Shown in pieces: positions 12,430 through 23,600 of a DNA stretch of 64,000 nt. Position 1 is the stretch's first letter. Every line of letters begins with the position of its first letter. Made by a program: the position numbers and the translations under genes. The notes beneath the pieces were generated by a model, which was not told the origin of the DNA, made no database searches, and worked only from the letters and a program-made list of their open reading frames with translations. This DNA comes from Archilochus colubris (taxonomy: Eukaryota; Chordata; Aves; Apodiformes; Trochilidae), in contig CM041097.1 of the NCBI GenBank assembly GCA_023079485.1, positions 19,141,158 through 19,205,157 on the forward strand, given 5' to 3'.

Positions 12430-12508
12430 CTCCAGAATAACCCTTTGGTGTCAGCTCATCATACCCATCTGGAGCTGGTTCCTTTAGCTCCTCCAACTTC
12501 ACTTTTTC
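12430..12508 (-). CDS. putative internal coding exon, minus strand, unidentified
   Basis: On the minus strand a pyrimidine-rich acceptor ('cttctgctcctcttttag') is followed by 79 bases open in one frame. They end at a strong donor ('tctggag|gtgag'). The 26 encoded residues are charged and proline- and glycine-containing (starting EKVKLEELKEPAPDG, ending TPKGYSG), a composition more like protein than like translated intron. The exon would begin in phase 0 and leave one base over. The frame continues past the donor, so the open length alone is not decisive. It lies downstream of the putative terminal exon at 14.9 kb, so it would belong to another transcript or an alternative end. I do not recognise the family. 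Confidence 0.3.
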
Positions 12509-12517
12509 CTAAAAGAG

Positions 12518-12633
12518 GAGCAGAAGCAAACTGTTTAACTCCATAAACAGATACACAAGGGATGATGGCTTGGTCTAAGTGATATGACTCACTTGTCATT
12601 AACACAGTCCCACAGTGATGCTCATCCACCCAA
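12518..12633 (+). repeat. duplicated element, copy B (contains TGACTCA)
   Basis: Second copy of the element at 11641-11755. It has 'cagaagcaaactgttt', 'ataaacagatacac', a TGACTCA core, 'cttgtcattaacacag' and 'catccaccca' in the same order. It lies ten bases upstream, in minus-strand terms, of the exon-like segment at 12430-12508 and includes part of the would-be intron next to the acceptor. Confidence 0.55.
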
Positions 12634-13317
12634 AGGTTTTACCCATCACCTGTGTATTAATTTAATTTAATCTGCTGAGCATCAAATCTCTGACCTCCAA
12701 GCACTGCTCTAAATCAGGGACTCAAGGTGCTCCAGCCAGCAGCAGCCACACTGATTTTACAAAAAGATGAGTTTTGAACTTAAACTAATGAAGCAGGGAA
12801 AGAGCAAGAGCAGGATCAGCAGGTTTGGGCTGGTGGTATACAAACTTTGACATGAGAACAAACTCATTTGTCAGGGTGCAGGGCAGCACAGCCACAAGCT
12901 TCACAAAGCACCTTGGCAAAACTCTCCCAGTTGTCCTCTACATGAGTGGAACAGTGAGGGGAAATGGTGGGCTTGCATTCATAGTATTTATGTTGGTTTG
13001 ATTTTTTATTATTCTTGGGAAATGAACCTGTTTTTTCCATCCTACCAAACTGTAGAGTCCAAGCACATCCATTTTCACTTTCTATTCTCTCTCCCTAGAG
13101 GGAGAACAGAAATTTCATTTTCTAAAAATGAGGACTTTTATGTGCTGGAAAATATTACTTCTTTTTTTTTTCCTCTTTTTTTTTTTTTTTCCTTTTTTTC
13201 TTTTTCCAGGAAATCTTTGTAAACACCCTAAATCCTGCAAAAAATATTAAATGCAGAGAATCCCCATGTCCATGGATTTCTCTTGCCTCAGGCTCTCACT
13301 CTGACATGTCATTAAAA
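12634..13317. other. non-coding stretch
   Basis: Nothing gene-like is seen. The stretch contains the polypyrimidine tract listed separately at 13159-13208. Confidence 0.5.
13159..13208 (+). repeat. polypyrimidine tract ending in CAG
   Basis: About 50 bases of almost pure T with a few C residues, ending 'tttttccag|g'. In form it is a very strong splice acceptor, but the sequence after it stops quickly in the frames I checked. It is therefore listed as a simple repeat. Confidence 0.75.
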
Positions 13318-13372
13318 CACAGAATCACAGCCTGGCTTGCACAGGAACCTCAGCATCTAGCAAACCAGTCCC
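13318..13372 (-). mobile_element. possible CR1 3' tail, strongly diverged
   Basis: The plus strand reads 'acagaatcacag', then 'tggcttg', then 'ggaacctcagcatctag' and 'ccagtccc'. This follows the order of the CR1 3' terminal block on the minus strand. It is short and diverged, so the call is weak. Confidence 0.4.
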
Positions 13373-14887
13373 TCAAAGCCTGGAAGATAAATGCCATTCA
13401 CCCAGAGGCTCCCAGCTAATTGAGAGCCTGGATATGTAAATGTGCTGCAGGTCAAGGGAGAGGGGGTTTGCTTGGAAACCAAGTCCTCCAAAGTTTCCAA
13501 AGCTTTCCTGGAAACCCAAGCAGATAGCCATCTTTCTGTGGGACCACAGGGCTGTTGTCATCCTCTGGTGGCAGATGACAATGACTTTCCAGTAGCCATG
13601 GGGAGGGTTTATTTTTATGAGGCTGCAAGGTGCTAATTGGGAAAGGGTGGTGTGTAAGAGGCATTACTCACTCTCTGTAGGATATCTGTTACCTTTTCTT
13701 ACATCCATATGGATTAACTATTTTTATCATACCAGCAATATGACAAAGGCACACAAATCACAAGGCTAAGCTTTAAGGTGCATCATGAGATGGCTCTCTC
13801 AGAATATATCTCAACCTAGAGGTGCCTGGATGTGTTTTAAGATTCCTTTAAGTATGGCATCACCTATATTCCCCTATATATATTTACAGGACTCTTTCCC
13901 ACCTTTTTTAATTCACTTATTCAAACAATACAGCCCCGAGTGAGGGACTCTCTGGAGCCCTCACCATGGCTGTGTGTCCACCTGCCTTTCTGGCAGAGAG
14001 ACATCACAATCCCAGAGGGATTGACCAGCTCCTGGGTATTGCTGGGATCACCAGGCACTCAGGCAGGATCCACCACAAGTGTTTAAACTACACCAGGTCT
14101 GGGCAGAGTCCTAGTGAGCAGCTCCTAAGGGTGAGCTTTACCAGTACTCATGGGCAGACATGTGCTGTCTCACACTAGGTAGGACTATTTAAATTTGCTC
14201 ATCTGAAACTCCTTAGAAATAAACCCCACAGTCCTGTTACTCTGAAGGAGTTAAGAGAGAAGCTCATGCTGGTGTTTACAGACTGAAGGAGGAGCAGAAA
14301 ATAATTATAGACTGCAGCCTGACTAAGGGCATTATATAATAAGGAAAAGACATTTCTACAGAACATCTTATTACTAATCCAACAAAAAAAGGACATGATT
14401 GATAGAGAAAATTTAAAAGGCCAGAAAATACTTTAGGAAGATGGTAGGAAAAAAAAAATAACAAACAAGTGAAAAATCAATGCACTCAAATGTCCTCTGT
14501 TCCACTTCTTTTATGCTCTCGAAACAGCTCAAGCAAGGTTCTCTTGCTTTGACATCTAGAATGGAGATGACAGCAAACAAGGCAGAAGCTACAATACTCT
14601 TTGGGACCCACCTTGAGTTACAGCACTAATAAAAAAAAATCATTTTGACTCTCTCCCTAGCAACACACTTGCCAACCACATTGAGCCATTAACTGTATAA
14701 TTGTTCAACCACCACAACCTATTTTACTGGCTTTGAGACTATCAAAGGAAGAATAAGGAACCCTGCTAACAGCATCATATAGTATTATTTTAATTAAACA
14801 GGAAGGAGAAAAAAAAACATAGCTGAAAGCACACAGAGTAGGCTGTGGGGATGATATTTGTTGTGATTATTCCTATTCCCCCTTTAG
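13373..14887. other. non-coding stretch
   Basis: No gene or repeat family recognised. If the exon-like segment at 14888-15087 is real, the upper part of this interval would be its minus-strand 3' untranslated region. I could not pick out a clear poly(A) signal. Confidence 0.45.
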
Positions 14888-15087
14888 TCATTGGTGTCTG
14901 GATTGGTATTCCAGGTACACGTTCTTGTCAGAGAAATTCCTGACCTTATCTAACAGAGTTTTAACCTCTTCCCTGATAACACAGAGATGTTTTCTAGGGT
15001 CAGACAATTTGTGAATAAAGAAGAAATGATCAATTGGCAATTTGGACAGGATTAGACATTCTGCTACTATATAGTGGGCAACGTCGC
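14888..15087 (-). CDS. putative terminal coding exon, minus strand, unidentified
   Basis: On the minus strand a textbook acceptor (a long T-run, then 'cccttcccctag') precedes 66 codons open to a TGA. The encoded stretch begins DVAHYIVAECLILSK, continues with HKLSDPRKHLCV and EEVKTLLDKV, and ends YLEYQSRHQ. It looks like an alpha-helical, soluble protein tail rather than translated repeat. Two bases (GC) precede the first full codon, so the preceding exon must leave one base over. The exon-like segment at 35349-35526 does so. CpG is retained in the first codons. I do not recognise the family, and a chance open frame next to a T-run is the main alternative. Confidence 0.35.
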
Positions 15088-18000
15088 CTAGGGGAAGGGA
15101 AAAAAAAAACCCACAACAAACTCTGTGGTACAAAGAAGATAATGAGATTGTTATCCATTATAGTAACATTTTTGCATCCCTTTAATACAATCAAATTAAT
15201 TTAGCCAGGTTTGGAAAAGCTCTGCTGGCTGCGGGAAGCCAGGGCTTTGTGATTAAACCAAGAAATGCAGAAATGAGTTATGTCCTCAGGCTTGTTAGAC
15301 ATTCACTTTGTAGCCCTGGAGTAACCTCTGCAGTCCAGAACCCATCAGCAGGGCTTCCTTCCATGGGGAGAAGCACAGGGAATTATCCTAAAACAACCTT
15401 CTTGTCCCAGGTTCCTTATACAAAAAGATGAGAGCAGAGAGGCTACAGCTCCATGTTGGTTCTCCATAGTTTCCTGAATCTTGTCTCTATCTTGCTTTCC
15501 CTTGGCAAGAGTTCTATTACTATGAATGATTATTTACAAGTAAACTTACTATTTTAACCTCAAATCCAAAAGTATCCCATGGGTATGTAGATGATGTGGT
15601 TGGATAAATCACTCAGCCACCCAGCCCCTGTGTCTGGCTCCAAAGCCCAAAGGCTTTGATGTGTCCCTTCCAGCTACCACCCTGCTGATAGCCACATCTC
15701 CACTAAGCTTCAGGGAGCAATTTCAGGGTTCTTCAGGTAGAAGGTCTGCAAAAGTCTCCTCACACTACCTGGGAAAGCACCTTGTTGTGTTGGTGAGCTC
15801 TCCCCTTGGGGACAAACATGGGGGGCACCTCCACTTCAGCCAAAGGATGCTTCTGTGGCAAAGCCACTTCCATCCCCATGAGTGAAAAGGGATGAGGAAC
15901 AATAGCAGGGATCACTTATTTTACCACCCAGAGGTGAGTTTGCACTGCTTGCTCCTCAGAGAGCATGGCTAGAGTCCTCATTTATAATTATCTTTAGAGC
16001 AGCCAGCATGATCATAAATCTCTTAGATCTCTCCAAAAATCTGTCAGCTTCTTCTCTTATTGGGGTTTCCCTACAGGATCTGGACTCTGTTCTTGCACCA
16101 TTTCACCTTTCTAGCCTCGGCTTCTCCCCTCTCATGGATATTTTATCCTATAGGGAGGTAAGATTTTCCAGGACAGTGTATGGCACCTACTGCAGCAGAG
16201 CTCTGAACATGGTTGGGTTTATTACAGTCTCACAGCACCACCATAGAAGTAGTAATAGCACCATGAATTAAGGGACCATCTGTCCAAGTGTAATTCATTC
16301 CCCTGCCCACTCGGTTCCACAGTCTGTCAAAATCACCCAGGTTGAAAAAGGAAACTAAAACCATCTACTATTAAAAGTGCTGAAATTAACTGGATCTTCT
16401 TGACAGAACTGGGTTGAGGAATGACTACAGCTGCAGCAGGGAAGATCTGGAGGGGCAGAAACTTCTGTCAAAGCAGCAGTGATGGACACTGGACAGGCTC
16501 TTCACTCATTAAGTCAATGTCACAGAACACAGACCCAGGACTGGGGACACTCCCAGCACCCCTGGGAGCTGGGAAGAGAGCACAGGTTTGGTCAAGAACT
16601 GGTGGTGAAAATCCTCTATCCCCAACTCCTCCATTTTTGTGTTGTTGCATAGCAGAGCAATAGAATGTTTGCTCTCCTACAGCTCTAGCTTCCAAACTGT
16701 ACAAGACAACTCATTCTTCTTTAGGCTTTTGTTTAAAAGGAAAAAAAAAATCAAAACAGTTCTTCTCAGCCTCAATACTTAAAGGAATAATATAAGATAA
16801 AAATAAAACAAAGCAACAACAAACGACTCCACCACCAGCCCAGATCAGTCAGGTCTTGGAGCCAGCTCATCATTTCTATTTTTGAGGACAATTTTCTGGA
16901 CTTCCTTTACTTTCTGTCATAATGAGTATTCTCTCCATAGGCTTTTTGTTTGTTTGTTTTTACTTGCTAGGGACCTACAGCATTATTTCAGCTTTCATTA
17001 CCAATTTTATTTAAAAAAAAAATAATTTCTTTTTCCTGTTCCACAATGTCAGTCAGGTTTTGCATTGCTCAGGTCAGTTCTGCCACCTTCCTCTCCTGCT
17101 CTACACCTGACAAGCCTCAATGGTGACATTTGCTCTGTTTCAGGTGTGCTGCAAAGTCACTGGTAACAAAAAAAAAAAAAAAAAAAAAATCCAAGAGTCC
17201 CCTGAAATGGTAACTTGTTTTCAGCTGTTTGAAACAATCCTCCAGTGGTTTTGAATTACCTGGAAACAGAAAAATCTGAGCCATCCAAAGCTGCTTTTTG
17301 TCTCCCAAGAGCCAGGTGATAGGATTACCCTGCAGAGCAGGACATTTCATAGGAGCACCACCCTACTCCAAGGGTGTAGAAGTTGAACTCCACAAACCAT
17401 GGCACACAAATGTGTTGAAAGGCTTAGGCAGAAATAAAACAAACCACGTTGTATTTAAAAGACAGCTTGAGCCTAGAGACACCTGGATGCTTGAGGAATT
17501 GTACTCTTTTCAAGATTATCTAAAGGCACGAGCACAAAAGAGAGCATTATCCCTAATACCTATGGCTTAACTTCCAGATTTGGAGGAAGGTTCTGGGTGG
17601 CATCAAGCAAGGCAAATCCCAGCCACTGAGGGCAGGAGAACTTTGCATTTTCTCAGGCTGAGGCATCAGAGGTCTTTGCCCTTCCTCCTCCTCCTCCATC
17701 CACTTGCCTCCTCACTCTCATCATAATGCAAGAGCTGTGCTGGAAATTGGATCAGCAAATGATCCGAGTTAGAAAAATATAACCTGAAGGTTTGTTGTGC
17801 TTGGAGTTTTCTTAATCTGGATAATTACATCTGTCCTGCTCCCAGCACAGCCCCAGAACCAGCACGGGCTGCACCATGGAGACTGCAAACTGCAGCAGAA
17901 GGGTGGGCAGGGAAGGAGCCAACAGGAAAGGCTTAAAAGCAGCTTTGCTAATGGAGAGAAATGCTTCTGCAACTTCACTCTCAATTCTGAAGCTCTGTTA

Positions 18001-18538
18001 GAGCCCTCTGATCAGGGCAATGCTTAATTACTTGCACTTCAGTGCGTTATGCAGATAAACTCAGCAGCACTTGAGACGCTTCTGTCATCTGCTCACTTGT
18101 CACATGGAGATTTTTGAAACTGAAGTGGTCTCTCACACTGAACCCAGTGACTTGTTGACAGGGAGAAGATTTAGTCCCCTCCTAAGGAAATCAGTTGCTA
18201 CTGCAGTCTGGAGTGTTTCTGCAAGTTTGTTGCAAGCTGCCTTAAACTTGCTCCATTCAGGTGCTCCTTTCCCCATGGGGAGCTTTTCTTTTATAAAGAA
18301 AACAAACCAAAACTATAAGGCATCAATAAAAATATTCCTTAGCAGCCCATGGTATTTCAGCAGTAAAATAAACTCCAGCTTAAGACTTCAGGGAAAAGAG
18401 AAAGACTCCCATGATCCTGCAGCTGTTTTCATCCATACATATGGATTTCAACCTGCAGAAGACACCTTCCCTACTGAACACTACCCCACAACAATTGCTT
18501 TTTAAACTATTTCTTGCAGTCCTGCTCTCCACTGTGGT
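15088..18538. other. non-coding stretch
   Basis: About 3.4 kb without a supported gene. It includes a poly(A)22 run at 17168-17189. Frames at 17298-17570 and 18071-18505 were considered and not called, because neither has splice-like borders on both sides or family motifs. Confidence 0.5.
17168..17189 (+). repeat. poly(A)22 tract
   Basis: Twenty-two consecutive A residues. There is no poly(A) signal directly upstream and no recognisable retrocopy, so it is listed as a simple repeat. Confidence 0.9.
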
Positions 18539-18602
18539 ATCACAGAATTTTCAGGGTTGGAAGGGACCTTTCCTCTTAAGTGATAGATGGCCTTGCCCCT
18601 TT
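18539..18602 (-). mobile_element. CR1 3' tail fragment (minus strand)
   Basis: 'tatcacagaattttcagggt' followed by 'tggaagggacct' is the reverse complement of the CR1 3' end. Only about 60 bp is recognisable. Confidence 0.75.
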
Positions 18603-18745
18603 TCCACTTATATTCAGCCCAGAGGTGTCTCTGAAATGAGACTCTGGCCCCTTCTGCCAAGTCCAGCAGGGCTGGAGACTGCTGCAGACACAGGACATCT
18701 CCCAGGGTACCCCAGGAATCCTCAGAATAGGTTATTTTATTAATT

Positions 18746-18800
18746 CTATTCTATTCTATTCTATTCTATTCTATTCTATTCTATTCTATTCTATTCTATT
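18746..18800 (+). repeat. (CTATT)11 pentanucleotide microsatellite
   Basis: Eleven perfect head-to-tail copies of CTATT. It is likely to be length-polymorphic. Flanking bases (ttaatt and cttagtg) break the pattern sharply. Confidence 0.97.
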
Positions 18801-20179
18801 CTTAGTGCTATTCTACTAATAGCAGTGCCTGAAATCTTGCAAGACTTTTTCCTACACTGTAATATCTATATTTTTTTTAGATCCTGCTTTGAATATGTTT
18901 GAGCAAACCTTGATTTAAACCTCTGATCACAAATATTACTTTTTATCCCAATACAGGCAATCACCACCAAAAAAAAAAATAATTGCTATTAGCAGACAGG
19001 AAGAGTCCTCTTCAGGAAACATCACTTAAATACAGTTAGGTAGAATAGAATATTTATCTTAATGGTGATCTACCAGTATTGATCTGTTACATGACACATA
19101 GGGTAGGCTGCTTTGTGTGAGGACAGTTATTTGCAATTACAAATTAAAAAAAATAAAATAAAAAAAAGGCCAGACCCATCCTGTACTGTGCTTGCCTCTC
19201 TCATTTAACTTGTAATTGCTTTTATTGACAGTTCCTTCTAACTTCCCTGGAGTAGCCAGGTTATTAAGGAAATCTGTCTTTTTTGGACAAAATGATAATT
19301 TAACTGATTAAAACAGTTTCACTGTCAATACACTTGCATCTGAGATTCTAATCCAGCACACCACCCTGGGATGGTTTTTTTATCTGCAGACATTTTAGGC
19401 CTTGTAATGACACACAGGGCACTATCTGCTTTTCTTTCTTTCTTTCTTTTTTTCTTTCTTTCTTTCTTTCTTAGATTTTCCAGCCACCTCATTGGAAAGT
19501 TACAGCTCTTGTCATTACAAATGCAATGCATCTCCCTACAATAATTGCTGTCATAATATCAATTTTTCTAAGCAGGTTTTATCAGTTTTACAGGCAGGTT
19601 ACACAAACTCTTAGTGCCATATACAGATGGTTTGAGCTCTACCTTGAGCCCTACATTTAGGGGTTTCTGCCTGGGTGCTCTGAGGTACCTCCCCAGCACA
19701 GCAACTCTCAATGCAGGGTTTTTTCCAGTCATTAACATGGTTATTGACTTTCCATTCACCTTTATTGGTAAAACCTGTAGAGACATTCTATAAACCTTCT
19801 CAGAAGGCTTTTTTCTCACTAAGTTCTCCTCAGCTCTGCTGCATTTGTTTCCTCCAAATTTTTGTTTCTATACTTCTTAAAAACTTCGTGTGCTTTTACG
19901 TAATTTTCCTTTATTTATAAAACAGTAAAAAAAAAACTTATTCTTCTTTTTAATGGAGTATTTAATGAAGGGAGGGGGTGAGGTACTGCTCAGTTGCTTC
20001 AGGACTTCTAGCAAAGCCCTCCTTTTGAAGGTTTACCAAGGTATGTTAAATGACTGAAAACATTTTCTGTCTTTTTTTGTTTTAATTCAAGTTAAGCTCA
20101 CTGTGAACTCAGTGAGTGTAATTCAGCTGCATTTTCCTGAAATATTTTTAAACACTTCTTCAACCTCCTTTTTCTTTAT
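18801..20179. other. non-coding stretch with simple repeats
   Basis: No gene supported. It includes A/T-rich runs (18971-18981, 19146-19167) and the TTTC tract at 19431-19472. A minus-strand frame at 19568-19819 lies 3' of the LINE relic, but I could not match it to LINE motifs. Confidence 0.5.
19431..19472 (+). repeat. (TTTC)n polypyrimidine microsatellite
   Basis: About ten TTTC units interrupted once by extra T residues. It is a homopurine-homopyrimidine tract of the kind that can form triplex DNA. Confidence 0.92.
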
Positions 20180-20600
20180 CTAAGTGTATCTCATGTCCCA
20201 TTGGAAATGGTCTGCTGTATGCATTAGATACTGGGAACCATCTGTTAAAACTCTGCCCAGAACAAATCCAGTTTGAGAAAGATAAGGAGGCATAGCTGTG
20301 ACTTGCTCTGAGCTAATAGCTAAACATTTTATGAAAGGGTTTGGATCAGAAGCACCTGAGATTTTCACCTTATTCTGAGAACACAGAAAGGTTTGTTAAT
20401 TAAAATAGTAAGATATTTCTTTAGTCTCCGAAGAATATTTATAAATCACATATGAAATTGGAAGTAATTTATCACTGATGTTCTGTGAAATTCAGCTGTA
20501 TATCCATCTGGCCGTGGTGCTTTAGGAGGTAATATTGCTTGCAGGGCACTTTTTATTGCTTATCTCTCATGGGGGTTATCTAAGTATTGCCTCGATAATG
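20180..20600 (-). mobile_element. decayed LINE of the L1 clade (reverse transcriptase fragment)
   Basis: Read on the minus strand, 20480-20560 encodes AIKSALQAILPPKAPRPDG followed by YTAEFH. This is the L1-clade landmark normally seen as 'A(I)KSL..GKAPGPDGxTAEFY' at the start of the RT domain. About 78 codons further on, 20243-20285 encodes YLSQTGFVLGRVLTDG, matching the L1-clade 'DQTGFIxGRxxxDN' landmark. Order, strand and spacing agree with L1 ORF2, allowing a small deletion. Stops and frame changes lie between, so it is long dead. CR1 and RTE elements do not normally carry TAEFY. Confidence 0.6.
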
Positions 20601-23600
20601 CTGGCAGCTGTTTCATCCACAAAATAATAAATGGATCATCTCTGTTTCTGCTCTGTCTGATTCAGAATAAGGGGAAAAAACACCCTTTATTCATTTGCTT
20701 CCTTTAACTTTTTGCATATAGCCTCTTAGAAACCAAACTCCAGTGATTGTGTTACCCTGTACCAGAGCACAGGGCTGTGGAGAGATGCTGGTGAGATGAG
20801 GGCTCTGTTGCTTTCTGCAAAATAACAGCAAGGTAGGGCTAACTTGAGAAAGGAGCCAGACAAATCTATGGTCTAACACAAGCTTGAACTGCATTTCTTA
20901 AGCTCAGATTTAAATGAAAGTATTGATTTTGGATATATTGATTTTTAGCATGTTCAAATGCCTTCAAGAACAGAGGTCATGTTTAGTGTTATCGATGAAC
21001 ACAGCTTTGTGACCCAGAAATATTTAGGCTTGTATTCAAAAAAGTAAAAATAGAGGATGTCTACCCAGCTCCATTTGAAGTCCAGTTAGGGGTTCTGTAG
21101 AGGTGATGGTTTAGATAAGTACCACTTCTCAAATGAAGTGTTGCTTTGATGTCAGACAGTTCTGAAACCAATGAAGTGTTGAGCAGAAAGGAAGGAGCAG
21201 TGTGTGGCTCAGTGGTGAGCAGGTACCTTTACTGCAAGGAGCACTATTTTACCCAACATTCCATCTCTTCTTCTTCCTCCCATTCCACCCAGGACACATC
21301 TTATAGGAAACTGATAAAAGCAGAATTGCAGAGTAATTTTGCATCTTGAGAAGGGTCCCTGTGATGCCACCCAGCCTCAGGCACCATATGGCTCAGTGAG
21401 ACAGATGTGGGCATGGTACTCACCTGTCTCTATCAGTTTCCATAGAAAACTTGCTCTGAAAAGTTGCTCAGGTAAAGATTTCCCCCCCCTCCATCTTCTG
21501 TCTGTGGGAAAGAATTGTTCCCAGAGGTCCTGAATGCTGTTTTCTGATTTTCCTGCTTTTCAGTTAGATATACCTGACAGCTTCAGTGGCTGGATTTTTT
21601 TTTTTTATTCCCAGTATGAGCCAGGTACCATGGTTATTCATCAGGGGTTTAAACCACATTTTCTAGACCCAGCCTCTGCCCCATTCTTGTTAAGGAGAAC
21701 TTCCATTAACCTCAGAAAAACTTCAAGTTTTCCAGTTTGAGAGAAGTTGTTTGATTTTTAATTCCTAGCAACTTTACTATAGTAATTACTCACTTGCCTC
21801 CCTACCACCCCTCAAAAGAGAAAACAAATCCCAGCCAAATCTGTTTTTTTCAGGGATTAATGCACTGTAACTCTGTTGAAGTCCCCAAACAATCACAGGA
21901 GAAAGCACCAGCAGAGCTGAGGGCAGATTTGCTCTGTCCCAGGCTGTTCACTTCCAGCTCTGTAGCACCAGATAAAAATAGAAGTGCAATTTCTGTGGTC
22001 AGCTTAAAATAAATACAGGGATATAACAGAATCTTAGAAATCTAGAAGCAAGATGCAGTGACACCCATTTACACCAGTCTGGAGAAGAGCTCAGGGGTGG
22101 GATGGGATGGGGTGTTTGGTGGGAGTTGCTGTGCTCCACCTGGTGTGTTCCTGGCTGATAAAAGTCACATTGCTTCAGCACAAGTCACAGAAGAGTAAAG
22201 CAGGGAATTAGAGGAATTCACTTAGGACTCAGTCTTTCCTTTGGTTGCACATGAGCACACATATGCAGTAACTAATTTTACAAGGGATGTTAGACACTGA
22301 AGATGCCTCAAAGAGTTTCTTAATGTAGCTCTTGGATTGCTGCAAACAAATTCTGAATACGTTCCTTTGAATTGCAGAGACCAATTTTGTCTTGACTATA
22401 TTCAAGTCCTTTAATCATTCGATATTCATAAATGTTTCTGTGAATAATATTTTGTACATCTTGGAGGCGTGGGTGTTCTCTCTTCATATGTCTCTATTTC
22501 CATGCAAACAAGTGTATTTCCTACTGTTCAGTTGTTTTTCTATAGTGTCTGTCACTGGACAACAGCTCAGATGAACAGTTCCCCACTGAATATTCAATAA
22601 CTGCAGAGGGAGGTGTAGCCCCAACTTTTTGTTGAACAGCTGTGAATAATAAATAGATCTGCAGCAATCCTGATCACATCACAGGGATTCATAAAGCAGG
22701 AAAAGGGTTCAGTTGCCTGAATGATTGGTTTCCAAAGATTCAGTCTGTGAGTTCTAACCACAAGTGTTTATGGTCTAGATACAAGAAAAAAGAGGGATCT
22801 GGACCTTAAACAGATCCTGAAGTGGGTTGAAGATTTCTGTGATTCTATACCCAGGATCTACTAGTGCAATGTTACCATAGCTTTAATGATTTTCAGTGTT
22901 TTAAATTTTTTTCTTTAAATATTGAATTGCTGATTTTTTCATCTAAATCTCAGGTTTGGATAAAAAAAACAAGCAAACAAAAAACCCCATTCAAAGTCTT
23001 TTCCTAACCCCTCTATATAGGAAAGAAAAATTGCAATATAAAACAGGAGAAAGCTCATCTGGAAAACCAGAAAGCAAATCAATCAGGAATGTATTTTTAT
23101 TTTTTTTTTTTAAATGAGATTTATTAGTCAATCTCAAGATGTTATTGCAGTGGATGGAGAGAAGTAGGATTATTATGTTTTGCAGTACTGTACAGGAAAG
23201 CTTGAAATCTACAGCTATGCAGAAATGGAAAAGTACACTGAGGAATAACCCCTTGAAATAATTCAGTGAAATAGGAAAACTTGGAACACTCGGGAGTTTC
23301 ACATTTCAGCAGTTCTGGGAATTGATTGCTTTTCCTGCAGAATATGAAGACAACTGGGGAAAGGCTGGAATTGTATGTTCACTCTCTGCTTATTACAATT
23401 TATAGCTGTCCCTCCACATCCCCTTTGCTCTGGAGTTTGCTGGGTGAGGATGAAAGCAGATGCAGAAGTGTCTGTTGATTTCCCAGGTCAGATGGACTGT
23501 GCTCCTCAGGCAGCTCCTGGTACTTTTTGAAGTAAATCTCCTGCAGCAGATCATGCAACAGGAGTGTCAGCTAACAAGGATGGAAAGAAATCCTTCAAAA

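Noticed and set aside
17298..17570. Plus-strand frame with a fairly protein-like C-terminal half
   Set aside because: I found no acceptor or donor at sensible places and no family resemblance. It was left out of the gene calls.
18071..18505. 144-codon plus-strand frame
   Set aside because: No recognisable motif and no supporting splice signals. It overlaps other open frames.
18746..18800. Regular repeats considered as a CRISPR-like array
   Set aside because: The units are contiguous pentanucleotides without spacers. This is a microsatellite in a vertebrate genome.
19568..19819. Minus-strand frame 3' of the L1-like relic, considered as its continuation
   Set aside because: The translation does not show the expected RT landmarks (no YADD or FADD box, no RQGCPLSP-like block), so I did not extend the LINE to it.
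22790..22850. Possible plus-strand CR1 tail
   Set aside because: Only the last words ('ctgtgattctata') fit. The rest is too diverged to call.
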